Shown here in pieces: positions 1 to 12,484 of a stretch of DNA of 64,000 bases (its first letter is position 1; the number at the start of each line of letters is the position of its first letter). The notes below the pieces were generated by a model. It saw only the letters and a program-made list of their open reading frames with translations. It did no database searches and had not been told where the DNA came from. The DNA is taken from NCBI RefSeq assembly GCF_040712315.1, contig NC_134015.1, forward strand, positions 12,854,945-12,918,944. Reading direction: 5' to 3'. Origin of the DNA: Castanea sativa (lineage: Eukaryota; Streptophyta; Magnoliopsida; Fagales; Fagaceae). The translations under genes were made by a program, and so were the position numbers.

Positions 1-1229
1 GTACACTTGTTGGAACCATAAATTTGAAGTGAAAAGAAAGAGTTACAGAAACAATCAAGCTTCAAGAGCATCAGCAAAATGTGACCAACTGACCATGCAA
101 GAGGATGGCCCTTAACAGAAAATTTTGACGCCTTCTACATTCCTATTCTAAACTTATTTTCGTAAGTAAAAAAGATTATATTTTTTAACATTATTCTTTC
201 TTTTGTGCATTTCCTAACTCCTTTCAATCAATACATTGGTTGCCACCAAACATTCATAGGCCACAAGACCATTCTTATATTCTTCCAAGTGCAGAGATTA
301 GCTGCCAAAAGTAATTTTCAATCATATTTTAGATATCGACCTGCACGCAGATCAAATATGTAATTTTTCTAACAAGTAAACGTGATCAAATCCAAAGTTC
401 TATTGGCCACCAAAGTTCCTCCATTAATCTTTCATGTACTCTGGCTAAAATAAAGATGATTTTGACAGTAAATTTCATAGTAGTTTCCACTAAAGGAAAC
501 CACTATATTCAGTATTCCAATTCAGATTCTTGAGTGATTTGGTTTTACTCAAATAAACCATACAGCTTGATGTTAGTTTTTTTTTTAAGGTAAAACAAAT
601 AAATAACAGCTTGATGTTAGTCCAAAGACACAGGTTTCTACAACCTAATTTTACTACCCCAAATAAAGTCACTGTACCCAATTAAAAGCCCAAATTATCC
701 GAATATACACCCACAGACCCACTAACAACTAAACCCATTCAAGGAATCAACCACAAGCATTAACTCTCTCTTCTTCTTTTTCCCACTTTTCTTCCTTTTC
801 TGTGTACAACGTGCGCTAGCTCAAACACACAAGCATATCCCCTTAACATATTTTTGTGATTTTAAAAATCCCAACTATTGAACAAGAATCCATAACATAT
901 TTTTGGAAAGTCATCTTTAGTTCAGTTACTAAATCGAAGAACAAGAATCCAAATTCAGAAATCACAAACAAAAGCCATGAGCCAAAAGCCAAAATCAAAA
1001 ACAAATTTAGCCATTAATACCCCCATATAGCAACCACCACAATTGAAGAAGCCCAAAAAGGAAATCACCCAGGCATATTCAGCTACTAAATTTAACAAAC
1101 CAGAAAGAGCTACAAAAACCCAAAATTTCAAGAACCCAAAACAGAAAAAGAACTCAAATTTGCAATAACCCATCACACAAATCCAAAAAAAAAAGCATAA
1201 AGAAAAAAAAGAAAAAGAAAACCCAGAAC
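1..1229 (-). other. Probable intron 1 of the CAND2-like gene
   Basis: On the minus strand this stretch follows the splice donor of the first coding exon at 1230. I see no second exon in it: the expected continuation of the transmembrane protein is absent from all three minus frames, and the open frames present are short and low in complexity. The intron therefore probably runs past the left edge. It is AT-rich with A- and T-runs and holds no recognised repeat. Confidence 0.5.
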
Positions 1230-1517
1230 CTGAAAAGTGCACCAGATCAAATTGAGCAGGCTAGCAAGCCAGAGGCAGGCGTAGTAAGCGATGATCACAT
1301 AAGAGCGGCCATGAGTGAGCTTGGAGAAGCTCTTCCTTGCTTGAAACGACAAGTAGAAGATGAAGAGAAGGTTCGGAACAATGAGAGCCACGTTGTGCCA
1401 GAACCCATGGCACTCGAAGAGCCAGTCGTAGAACCTTGGAGAAATTGGCGATGAAGCTGCTGTGATTGGTAGGTTTGGGAGCGCAGAGACTGTGAGTGAT
1501 TCTTGGAGATCTCGCAT
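1230..1517 (-). CDS. CAND2: CAND2/TPRA1-type 7TM protein, first coding exon
   Basis: Partial gene: exactly 96 codons, from ATG at 1517 to the donor CAG|GT at 1230/1229, so the next exon begins in phase 0. The peptide has a short Ser/Pro-rich N-terminus (about 1-25), a FYDWLFECHGFWHN segment, and two hydrophobic helices (about 40-57 and 73-92) separated by a basic FQARKSFSKLTHGRSY loop. This matches the start of plant proteins related to animal TPRA1, including Arabidopsis CANDIDATE G-PROTEIN COUPLED RECEPTOR 2, a seven-pass membrane protein. The MRDLQ start was chosen over an in-frame ATG 17 codons upstream because that extension translates the AAAC repeat and looks like 5' UTR. The remaining helices lie beyond the left edge. 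The match is from memory of the family; a relative within it is possible. Confidence 0.72.
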
Positions 1518-1546
1518 TTGAGACAATTTGATTGAAGGATTTGGAA

Positions 1547-1580
1547 AAACAAACAAACAAACAAACAAACCCTAACCCTA
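1547..1580 (+). repeat. AAAC microsatellite next to a telobox
   Basis: About six AAAC units (1547-1570) run into AAACCCTAACCCTA (1567-1580), a telobox-like motif frequent near start sites of plant housekeeping genes. It lies just upstream of the CAND2-like ATG, so it is probably in that gene's 5' UTR or core promoter. A role in expression is inferred only from position. Confidence 0.5.
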
Positions 1581-3337
1581 GGTTCTGAGAGTTTATGATA
1601 CTATGTCGTTTTTTAGGTACCAGAAAAACAAACAGAGTTTGTTGTGCTCTGTTTTATGTTGTTGAGGACAAGCGGCAGAAAATGGGTTCCACAACTTTCA
1701 AAGTTGATCTTGCAAAGCGTGCTGTCATCTAATCTTCAATGAGACTGACAGTTTGGTAGAGTGCTTTTTTATTTGGCATTTTGAGTCAAAGAGATGAAAG
1801 AAAGACTAAACAAGTTTGTACTGTGTAAAAAGAAATATGCGGCTATTCTACACAATTTTTCCCTATAAGTTGTGAATAGTGAAGCTTTTAAAAAGAAGAA
1901 TACTATCGTCACAATATTTTACGCAACTTTTACCTAATAAGTTGTGAATAATAAAAAAGTGGTGGGTTCATATCGCTACCACTTATTCGATAAATTGAAG
2001 CAAGAGTTGCCTATAAAGTTGTGATCTTAGGCTAGCATTGTTTAGTGTGAAATGAGCAAAAGTAAAAGTAATAATTATACACTGCGTCAAATGAAGTCGT
2101 GTTTTAATTCAATTACAAGGTTTTAATTACAATTATGAAAATGTTGTTTTTATCATTTTACAATTATAATTAAAATTGTGTTTTAAAAACATGATTCTAA
2201 CCTTTGTGTGTCCGGTGGCGTGTTCTAATGATAATTTCTTCAAAAAAGTTAAGTTTAAAAAAATAAAAAAAAAGGAAGTCAAAGCTCTTCCTAACTCACT
2301 AAGAATTATCTCTTGTATGGGGCTTTCTTATTTAGGTAAATAATGGGGAATGGAGGAGGTAGCTGGATAGACATGGATTATCTTACCTATCTCTAAAAAG
2401 TATTTTTAAGTTTTCAACTTTTTCTATAAAAAAAAAAATCTAAAATAGATTTCCTCATAGTTTCAATTACTATTATCATTTAGCCCAAAATAAAAATCTG
2501 CATGTCCTTTTTTTTTTCTTTTTACCTTCACAATTATTATGATTTTGTTAGGTAGCATTTCGGATACTTTAAAGTTTGAACAAAAATGAATTTCTTCCTG
2601 TTGGAATAATTGTAGAATTAGAAATTTCAAGGCTAAACCCATCAAATCCTTTTATCCTTTCCTTCCTACCATTTCTTTTGGGCAATTGACCATCAAAATG
2701 ATATATTTAAATGGGGTAGTATAGTGCGATTAAAATCTTTGTCAAAATACGGACCAAGCCATAGGAAGTTAGGAACATATATATATGTGACAAAAATAAC
2801 CAAACTGGCCGTTACTTCTTCAAACCAAACGTGGCATAACCTGCGCCAAAACCTCCACTTTCACCTCCCTTCCTTTGGATCCCATTGGTTCCAGCTTTAG
2901 CAATGAGACCCCAAAATCGAATCCTAAAAATATTACCACTGCCTTGAAAATCTCCACCCTTTTTTTTTTTGAAAAATTATTTTGAGTTTATTTTAGTTTG
3001 ATTATTATCAAAGTTCAATTTGGAAAGAGGTTACAAATACTGAATTTCAACTTTTTTTGCATGGAAGATCATTGGTGTTTCTGATTTTTTTTTTTTAAAC
3101 AAAAGTTTATGACCAATTTTTTTAACTAGAAGTAGAAGATCAACTTGTTCATCTATTATCATACAAAGAACCTGAGGCATTAGCATTGTATCAGGTTGGT
3201 TTCATAAAGATTTCTGTATTTTGTATGTATGAATTTTTGTGTACGTGAAAAATGCTTTTGGCTCACAATCATCATTGAATCATTTTTGTTTTCTCCTTTG
3301 GGTTTTATTTTTTTGTTGGATTTCAATAGCAGTAGCT
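1581..3337. other. Shared upstream region of CAND2-like and SCD2
   Basis: The two genes are divergent, so this 1.8-kb stretch should hold both promoters and the SCD2 5' UTR. It is AT-rich, with a possible TATA (TATATATA) near 2778 and CCCATTGGTTCC near 2880. A pyrimidine-rich run ending AATAGCAG at 3332, five bases before the SCD2 ATG, could be a 5' UTR intron acceptor. I see no coding exon. Confidence 0.4.
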
Positions 3338-6300
3338 ATGGACAGAATGAGGCCTGTGTATGTCAGGCAGAAGAGCACAGTAGGGACGCCAGGAGGGCCA
3401 TCATCCCCAATGATGTCACCGCTGCGCCGCCATGCACGGTCAGGATCTACTGGGGTGGCAAATCTAAAGAAACAGAAAGCCGCAGCTCAGAGGCTTGCTC
3501 AGGTGATGGCACACCAACAAGCTGATGAGGACGATGAGGAGGATGACCTTTTCAATGATTATAGTTCAGTGAATGTAGGGAGCATAGGGCTTGCAGGTGG
3601 AAGGTCAATGCGGTCTCGCTCTCCTTTGGTAATTGGCCTAATATCTATGCCTTGTTGTAAAAGGAACATGGGTTCTTGTAGTTTTGAATATGAGAATCTA
3701 TGTTTTCCTGGTTAATGATATTGGTGATCTGCTTTACTATGTTCATGAAATGATAATGTGCTAGTTGTTGTTTTAAATTTCCTTTGAAACCTTGGAGTAA
3801 AAAAAGCATGTATGCATTTCTTTATGAACTCCTACAAGTGTACTATTAGAATAAAATTGAAATTCTTTATATTGGTATTATCATGTAGGAGAGTGTTAAT
3901 TATATTGTCTTGACGAGTAGTAGTGTACCTTACTGATCAGGGCAGTTCCTTCTCTTTTTACTTACATTGCACTGTATCACAATAAAGCCAAGTATTTTTA
4001 GACAGTCTAGGACCATTAACATGATAAACTTAACATTTGGACGATGAACATTAAAATGATCATAATGGATGACAATCTCTGGCATTAGAACATTTGTAAA
4101 TTACTTTTTCATATTTACAGTATACACCGAATTTCAGTCATTCTTATTTGTTATCGGACTAAGGTTTTCTAAAAGGATGAAGAGAATATAGCACTCGGCA
4201 TTTTTTTATGATTGTATTTTGGTTAGCAGTTGTATTGATATTTTAATGTGATATTACTCGATAATCTTATTTTTAGTTGATTCTTCAATGTTGTTTTTAT
4301 TAGACAGCCCCTTCAGTTCAAGAACAACCTCCACCCGTGAATTCTTCCTCAGGTGGTCGATCATCCCTATCTGTCAACTATGTCGAACAACCATCCTCAG
4401 GTCGTTCAATATCAGCTGGCCGGTCATCCCAATCCTCTAACTCTGTGGAACAACCTCTATCTGCTCGTTCTGTAACAACTGGCCGATCTTCTGTGCCCAC
4501 CAATTCCATTGAACAACCTCCATCTGCTCGTTCTACGTCAGCTGCCCGTCCGCTTTTAGGTGCCAAGCCAGTTCCCTTGGTACCATCTAGCGTACCTATA
4601 TCACTAAGGCCAACATTTTCTAATATTCCACCAGATGTTCGTATTGATAATCGGAGGGATAAAAGGTATATTGAAGTTCTGAACTTGTATACCTTTCTTG
4701 TGAAGAATCATGTCATCAACACTGACACATTGTCATCTTCTTCTTTAACTTACTCTCTTATGAGAAAACAAAATATTTTCTTCCTCTTGTTGAGGGGTAA
4801 GAACTGAATGCTAATATTTTATTACATGTTTGTTGCCCATTTATACATTCAATGAGATCTTTCCCTGTTAACCTGACTTTCGAAGTCCAAACAATACTGA
4901 ATTCTATGAGGATATAATATTTGCCATTGAGACAGTTTTACAACAGAAGTGAGCTGTCCATGCCTTCATTTATCATTACAGTGAGCCTGTGACTTTTAAG
5001 AGCTTGGCTATTAATCTGTCATGAATGTCTTATTTTATAAAGTATTTCAATCCATCCCTATCCTACATACTGACATAAAGGTGATTCAAAATATACATAC
5101 TCATCAATTTTGGCTTCTGAAATAATCTAAATTCCTTTTAGCAATTACTGCTTGTACAACTAATCCTCTGTAGTTTTGGACAATGATCAGGATGTCACTG
5201 GATTTTGGGAGTATGAACCTAAAAGAAACTAGTAATCAGTATTCTTCTGCTCTACAAGATGAGGTATGGCTGCTTTTCAAGATGATATCATATGTGCGTT
5301 TAAGGTCCATGGTTAGTTACTGACTTTTATTGTAAAGCCTGAAAGTTGCTAATACATGTCTTTGGCTAAGAATACACTTCCTCTTTCACCTAGCCTTAGT
5401 AATTAGGATCATTGTGAATTGTTTTTGTATTTATTGAGAATCTTTTAATGAGGTGTGAATTTCATTGCAGCTTGATATGCTACAGGAAGAAAATGAAAGT
5501 TTACTTGAAAAGGTGATCCCAACATATTTTTCACTTCATTCTTATATTATTTAAGTATATGACTCTGGCTGTCTATAAAGAAGAATCATATTATACCTGA
5601 GCAAATCAAGCCAGTTTTCTTCAGCTCTTGAAGCACCAACATAATGTTTGGGGGGTTTTGCAATAGTAATCTCCAAGCAGTCAGATATGATCAAATTGAG
5701 CACTTGTCATGCCGATATTGCTATTGCAGCAGCATTTGCTCAAAAAAATATATTTTATTATCAGAAGAACATTTAGTGGTCCAATGGTCTAATAAAGATA
5801 TTGTATCATATATTTGTTTTGGCAACCTATTCTGATATGTGCCTCCCCAGCTTCGACTTGCAGAGGAGAGGAGTGAGGAAGCAGAGGAGAGAGCTCGGCA
5901 GCTTGAGAAACAGGTAATTTTTTATAGTGAAAAAGGCAAAAAAAATTCGAGGATGCTTCTACATAACTATATCAAATGGCAAATATTCCACTCTCTTATT
6001 TTTTTAGATAGGTAAAAACCATGCCATTTATTTTGGGGTGACATTTAGGTGGATAACTGTTATCAATTTATGCATGATTTTCACTTTTAAAGTCAGGTAC
6101 TTGCAATATATGAATCAATGCAATAAAATGGATTTACATTTTCCACTCATTATCGGAAATTTAAGAATAAGGTTGCTTATTTGTTGAATGATTGCGTAAG
6201 CATACTTGTTGATGTGTTGGACTATGCAGAAGAATAGAGAGATATATATGTGATGGACATAGCTTAGTTACTTGTTAAATAATTTTTATTGCCCATAAGT

Positions 6301-9300
6301 GATTTATTGAAACTTCATCTCATGGAAGGTATGCAGAAATGTTCTATTTCACATATTATCTTATGTTTGTAAGGAAGTAATTTTTTTAGTGTATAAATAA
6401 TTACTTATATATGAAGTTTGAATGCAGTTAGTCTTAACTCCTGGCTATTACCATTCCAATTCTTCTGTCCCAGTTTTGGTGTTCTTTCAATCTTATTGTT
6501 TGTGGTGTACATATTCTAGTATTGATGGGGTCTCTATTTCCCTAACTGTATATTTTTTTTTGCTTTAGATTGCTAATTTTGGAGAAGGTGTAACTTTAGA
6601 AGCTCGTCATTTAAGCAGGCAAGCTTCAAGGTTCATTTGTAAATGTCAATTCAATTTATTAATTTATTTGGTATACTAATTTTTGTGCTGGTTACTCCTC
6701 AGAAAGGAGGCAGCCCTGCAGCAAAGGGAGGTTTGTAGTTCCAATACTGTTGCTATCTCTATTACCACACAGCTCTGCAAGTGTGAATTGGTCATATAAT
6801 TTACTGGAAATTCATTTACTTACAAATGTATAGTATGTGCACTTACAAGTTATATGCATAAGTTTATGTTACTAGGTCAACGTGGATTAAATCCTGCATG
6901 TCTCAATGCATTTATTCTACAGAATCAAGATATGAATCAGTGTCATATGTGACACATTCTTTGGTTCATGCTAGTAGAGTCACAAATCCACACAAGCAAC
7001 ATGCACAATTTTAACATATCGCTCAAGATCTGTCTAAATGTTGCAAAATTTTAAAATGATAAAAATAGTGCTGTTTTATATAGGGTTGCTAACTGCTAAG
7101 TAAACTCACTTTTTGCTCATTATCATTTTTAAGAAATTGATTTGTTTTAAAAAATAAAAGACAAATAAAATAGTGTTATTGCATCATTAAAAAGTTCTTT
7201 CAGATGTTCTGAAATATCACTTTGCTTGTTAAAATAAATCTCAATTGATATATAAACATAACAAGAACAATTTTCAAACTTATTCACTTGTCTTGGAAAT
7301 TTTATAAATCTTAAAAGGTGTAATAATGGATAAAATTTCAACTTGTTAAAAATCTCTTACTTGTAAACATATTATGAAACATGATACTTTGTACTCATTT
7401 AATGAATCCAAAGTACTAGTTGGGCAAGAGTCAGCAAAGCTGATATTTCATCAAAAACAATTTTGATGAGCATGCTGATTTTCATGTTAGTTTTTTAGAA
7501 CCTACATGCTGTTAAGAATTTAAATTACATTAAAGGAATGTGACCAATAGAAAATAGGACAGGCCTTAGGAATTCAGTCACTAAGAAAATTCTGCACCCC
7601 TCTGACCTTGGTGCTTTAGTGTATCCCAAAATTTTACTAGCTTCAAATTTTTAACATGAACAGCATGAGGTGTGCCTATTCCATCACATTATAGACTACT
7701 GGACTGATTCTATGGATTTGATCAAATATATGACTATATGTCACATTATTAATACTACTTGTTTTAAAAGAGCACCATGTTGTAGACAGCGTGTCTCTGC
7801 TGTTTCGAAGTCTAACAGAGTATATTTTACTATTCAGATGGTACATGAACATAGTTTTCCTTGCAGGCTGCTCTGAGAGTTGCTGCACAAAATCATGGTA
7901 GTAGCAGTGAGATCATTGCCCTTCGGACAGAAGCTGAGGTATCCAGAACTTCTAGCTTGTATGTTTGTCCTTTTCTTTATATTTTTCTTCTACTATTCTT
8001 TAGTAGGGCATAGCAATGTCCTGTGAAATTTAAATGTAAATATTTCATGAAAATTTGACTTAGAGTGCAAGGGATGAGGCAACATATGCTTTGGAGCAGC
8101 TGCATGAAGCTGAGGATGAATTAAAATCACTTCGGATCATGACTCAGAGAATGATACTGACTCAGGAAGAGATGGTCTGTACTCACTTTTTACCCCATAT
8201 ATATATAATTTTGGTTTCTTAATTCTTTATGCCATAGTAATGTGAATTGCAGTTTTTATCTTAGGAAGAAGTTGTTCTAAAGAGGTGTTGGCTTGCTCGG
8301 TATTGGAGTTTCTGTGTTCAACATGGTAAATTGATATTGTCTTTGCAACTCTTTCAGAACATTAAAAGTTTCCATGCCTTATATAAAAAGGGAGAATCTA
8401 CAACTGTGTCCAATCTAATTGAGAGTTGGGCTTAGTTGAGTTGATATGCATAGATTGCATGAGTTTATGAGCATAGGGGATCTTAGTTGCAATCTTACCT
8501 ATTCAATATCATCTTAGAATTATAAACATATATATACCTGAATACCAAGTTTGAACTTGTTAGAACTGTTATACATATATTTACATCCTCTAACCAGCAA
8601 TTATGAATGATTTAAATGTCATAATAAAGGCCCTTGGAATTCAACCTTCATAGAAGTTGCTTCCAAAGACACCATAAAACAGCCTAAACTAGTAGTAACA
8701 CTTACATGCTACTGACCATAGTGGATGGCTCATGGCTGTCTAGTCTAGTATACTAAACCAACCGTAAGCCATTGAATATAGTGATCCTGGAACCTTTATT
8801 AAGGTTGAAAATGCAGTCTATCCCTATTTACGCTTGAAGTTATCTTGGTAAAACCACATTTTCTTGTCCAACTGAAGGTTTCTTGGATGTTATGAGTTCT
8901 GCAAACTAATGCCAAAAAGGGTAGCTTTCCCTATGTTTTGATGTTTCTGAATAAGACTCTATAGTCTAGACTTATGACTTCATCACTTTTAATCTTTTCC
9001 TTGGATGATTGATACAAAAATATTAAATGATGATAAAATTCACTGTTATGCCTTCTAACTCATTTAACATGAAAACTTCTTAGATGATTGATGGCCACTA
9101 GAACACTTTGGCAGGTATACATGAAGAGATTGCTGGGGCAAGATATGAGTACTGGTCATCTTTTGCCCCTCTCCCGGTTGATGTTGTATTAGCTGCAGGA
9201 AAGAGAGCCAAAGAGGAGATTGGTAAGAATGGTTGGTCCCTTTTTTTTTTTTTTGGCTGTGTTAAGGTAATAAGGGATTTTACTACCTCACCTCTAGGGG

Positions 9301-12300
9301 CGGCTCAAGGCCTTGGCCTTAGGCCCCCTATAAAAATGGTCCTATCCCAATTAAAAAAAGCCACATCCTAATATAAAAAGGCCCCATCTTGTGAGTGAAT
9401 AATTGGTTTCAAAACAATACAAAGTCGCATACCAATTAAAAAAAAGGGCCCCATTCCAATAATTGTTTTGGCAGAAACATTTTTTTAAAACAAATTAAAA
9501 ATTGAGAAAATGCTACTTTAGATTAATTTAAATAGCCACATCATCAATTGAAAAGAACATGGTAGAAAAATTTGTAATTAGGTACAAAATTAATACTAAT
9601 TTTATATCTCAAAAGTTAGAAGCATTTAAATTCTAAACTGAGTTGCCAAATTTCTAGTTAAATATATAAAAGGGCCCTGCCCTGCCTTACCTTTTGATTT
9701 TTGTGACACAACTTGATCCTAAATTTAACTCATTGTGTTTCTTTGTTCTCCATGCTGATCAGTAAATGATGATTTGGAGGAAAAAGAAAAGGTTCCAAGT
9801 GATTCGAATGGACTTTCTGGAGAGGGAAATATTGAGAACATACTTTTAGTTGAGAAAGGTTTGCGAGAACTGGCTTCACTAAAGGTTTCTGTTCATAACC
9901 TTATGCTTGAAATTTTGTTTATAGATATCATCTGTCTTCTCCTGGAAATCTTCCTAATGGAGAAGTGCATGTGCAAATCTGTAGTTCTGCTTGATGAGGG
10001 GTACAGAAAGATATGTCCTGATATTGGATGGTTAAGTTTCATATACTGCTTCTTCATTAGTTATTTTTCCTCTTCACTTGACACCTTAGAAGAGTAGAAA
10101 TTTGAATTTGTTCTTTGTAATGTGCGTTAGACTCCTGGACATTTAATTTTAATCTTTCTAAAGTTATGTAATTCATCTCTTTTCTCAAAGAAGATAATTG
10201 CCTTATCCAATCAATATCTTCATGCTGCAACTCAGTGTCACTTATAGAGTTAGATATGAATGTTCTGAAATACCTTAGACCAGCTCTCTATGCTTGACTA
10301 TATTCTAACTTGTAACTTCTTTGACATTGTTTAGTGACTAATAAACAATTGAACTTTCATCCTGTAATACAATTCTACTAGGTTTTCATTTAAATTTAGT
10401 ACATATTACTCTGAAGGAGTTTACCCAAAGGACTAAATTTATACTTGTATTCAAAATGGTAAAGTGCCCCACAGTGCAAGGTCATTCTATATATGTTCTC
10501 ATTAATTAGAGAACCTAATACTTTCAATAGCTTTCATTTTTGGACTTTTATTTTACTGAATCAAGCATATTACTTTTGGAGTTCAGATGGAAATTATTGG
10601 AAAATTTGACTTTCAATTTTCAGATATGTACTTATATCATTATATTAATTGACACAGAAATCAGTAGTTGCAGAGCTTTTCAGACATATAACTTGCTCTC
10701 TTGCTTTTCTTCCCCATTTTAACCATGTTATTCAAACTTTTTTTTTTAGAAGTGGTTCACCACATTACTGTATATGTGAGTCTAGCATTATATATTTTGT
10801 TACTAGTAATCCAATTCAAGAAACAAAGAAGCATTTTTTTCTAGATCAGTAATTTTTTTTTTTTTTACAATTGAAACACCAGTTTCTTCTAACTAGCTGT
10901 TTTAATGTAATTATTTGAAAGGTAGAGGAAGCAGTGGCACTTGAAATGGCTCAAAAACGACGCCCAAGTTCACTAAAATCTGGTAGCACAGGTGGGATTA
11001 ATTATTGCTTTACAATTGAAACCCCTTTTCTCCCTTATGGGTCAGAAAACTATAAGATACTTTATTATCAGCAAGCTCTTGCGGTTCTGTTGTATGCATC
11101 CTTAAGCTCTTGCGGTTCTGTTGTATGCATCCCATGACAAGGTTATTATTATTGGCAGAACTTCTCATGTACATAGTACAGTTTATCTGAACAATGAACA
11201 TCTCATCCTATCAATAGAAGAGCAGTTAAGTTTGAATCATAGGAATCTGGTATTTTTTGGTGTGTGTGAGTGTGTCATGGGTTGTGTGTGTGTTCTATAA
11301 ATTGCAAGTTATTTAATCAAACAACTGAACCTAATATGGATGGATCATTTGTTTATTCTTTTCTTAATGTTTTATTAATAATTAATTAAATTCACCATTT
11401 CCTATCAACTTAAAATTGTTAAATAATAGTACTTTTATTATGGTATTAGAGTAGGTAATCTTGAGTTTGAACCCAATCTCCACCCACTTCTCATTTTAAA
11501 AAATTAAAAAATGTATCATGACCGATTATTGATAATCTCACATGCTTCGCTTTGTTACATGTAACGCGCTAGAAACTTTAGGATGATCATAAGAATTAAG
11601 AAGTAAAATTTGACCGTGACTGGATAGCTGTCTTGCATGCTGAAACTGTTTTCTAGTACTGATTAATCCAATTTTCTTTTATGAGTGAATGTTTTTGTTT
11701 ACTGGTTCAAATCATCATAATAAGTGACTTCTGGTTGACTAACAATTTCTTTTTGCTTCGTCTTGATTATGTGTGTAGATGAAGTGAAGCTACCAAGTGA
11801 GGGACAGTTTGAAGCATTTGGTAATTTGTCACATACCACATTTTCAAATTGAAGTTTTTCTTTTACACTAACTAGTGGGATTGCACATTTAGTTTTTTTT
11901 TTTTTTTTTAAATCATAACACAAGATATGCAGGATGAGAGATGATACTCCATGTGGTTTATTTTGCACATTGGTTTTTCACTGTTTTTGAAATAAATCAT
12001 AACACAAGATATGAAGGTGCTTACTACATTAATTGTGCATATAGAAAAAACCTTACTTCTTTTCAGCTAAGCCAAAGGTCCATTCAGTAGATGGTAAATC
12101 TAAATTGATAATAATTTAGTTTGCTCCGACTGGAAACCTACAGAGTGCAAATAAGCTTATAGCATGACATGTACTTTTTTTTTTTTCCATGTTTATATAT
12201 TTTTGTTTCTAGCCCATTTATATAGCTTGTTGCCATTTGAGTTAGTAGGATTAAAACATTGTCTTTTGTACTTGTTTTTATACATGAACCTTATACATTT

Positions 12301-12422
12301 TGGTTTAGGGAAATGTCTAGTGCACATCACTTAATTCACACATGGTATACACCAGGGACGGAGCCATTCTTTGGCTTTGGGGGGCCATTGCCCCCCCCCC
12401 CATTTTGGAAAAAAATCAAGGA

Positions 12423-12484
<62 letters not shown>

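Noticed and set aside
11430..11510. tRNA or SINE start (TGGTATTAGAGTA with GAGTTTGAACCC)
   Set aside because: The boxes resemble a polymerase III promoter, but no clover-leaf folds and no poly(A) tail with target repeat was found.
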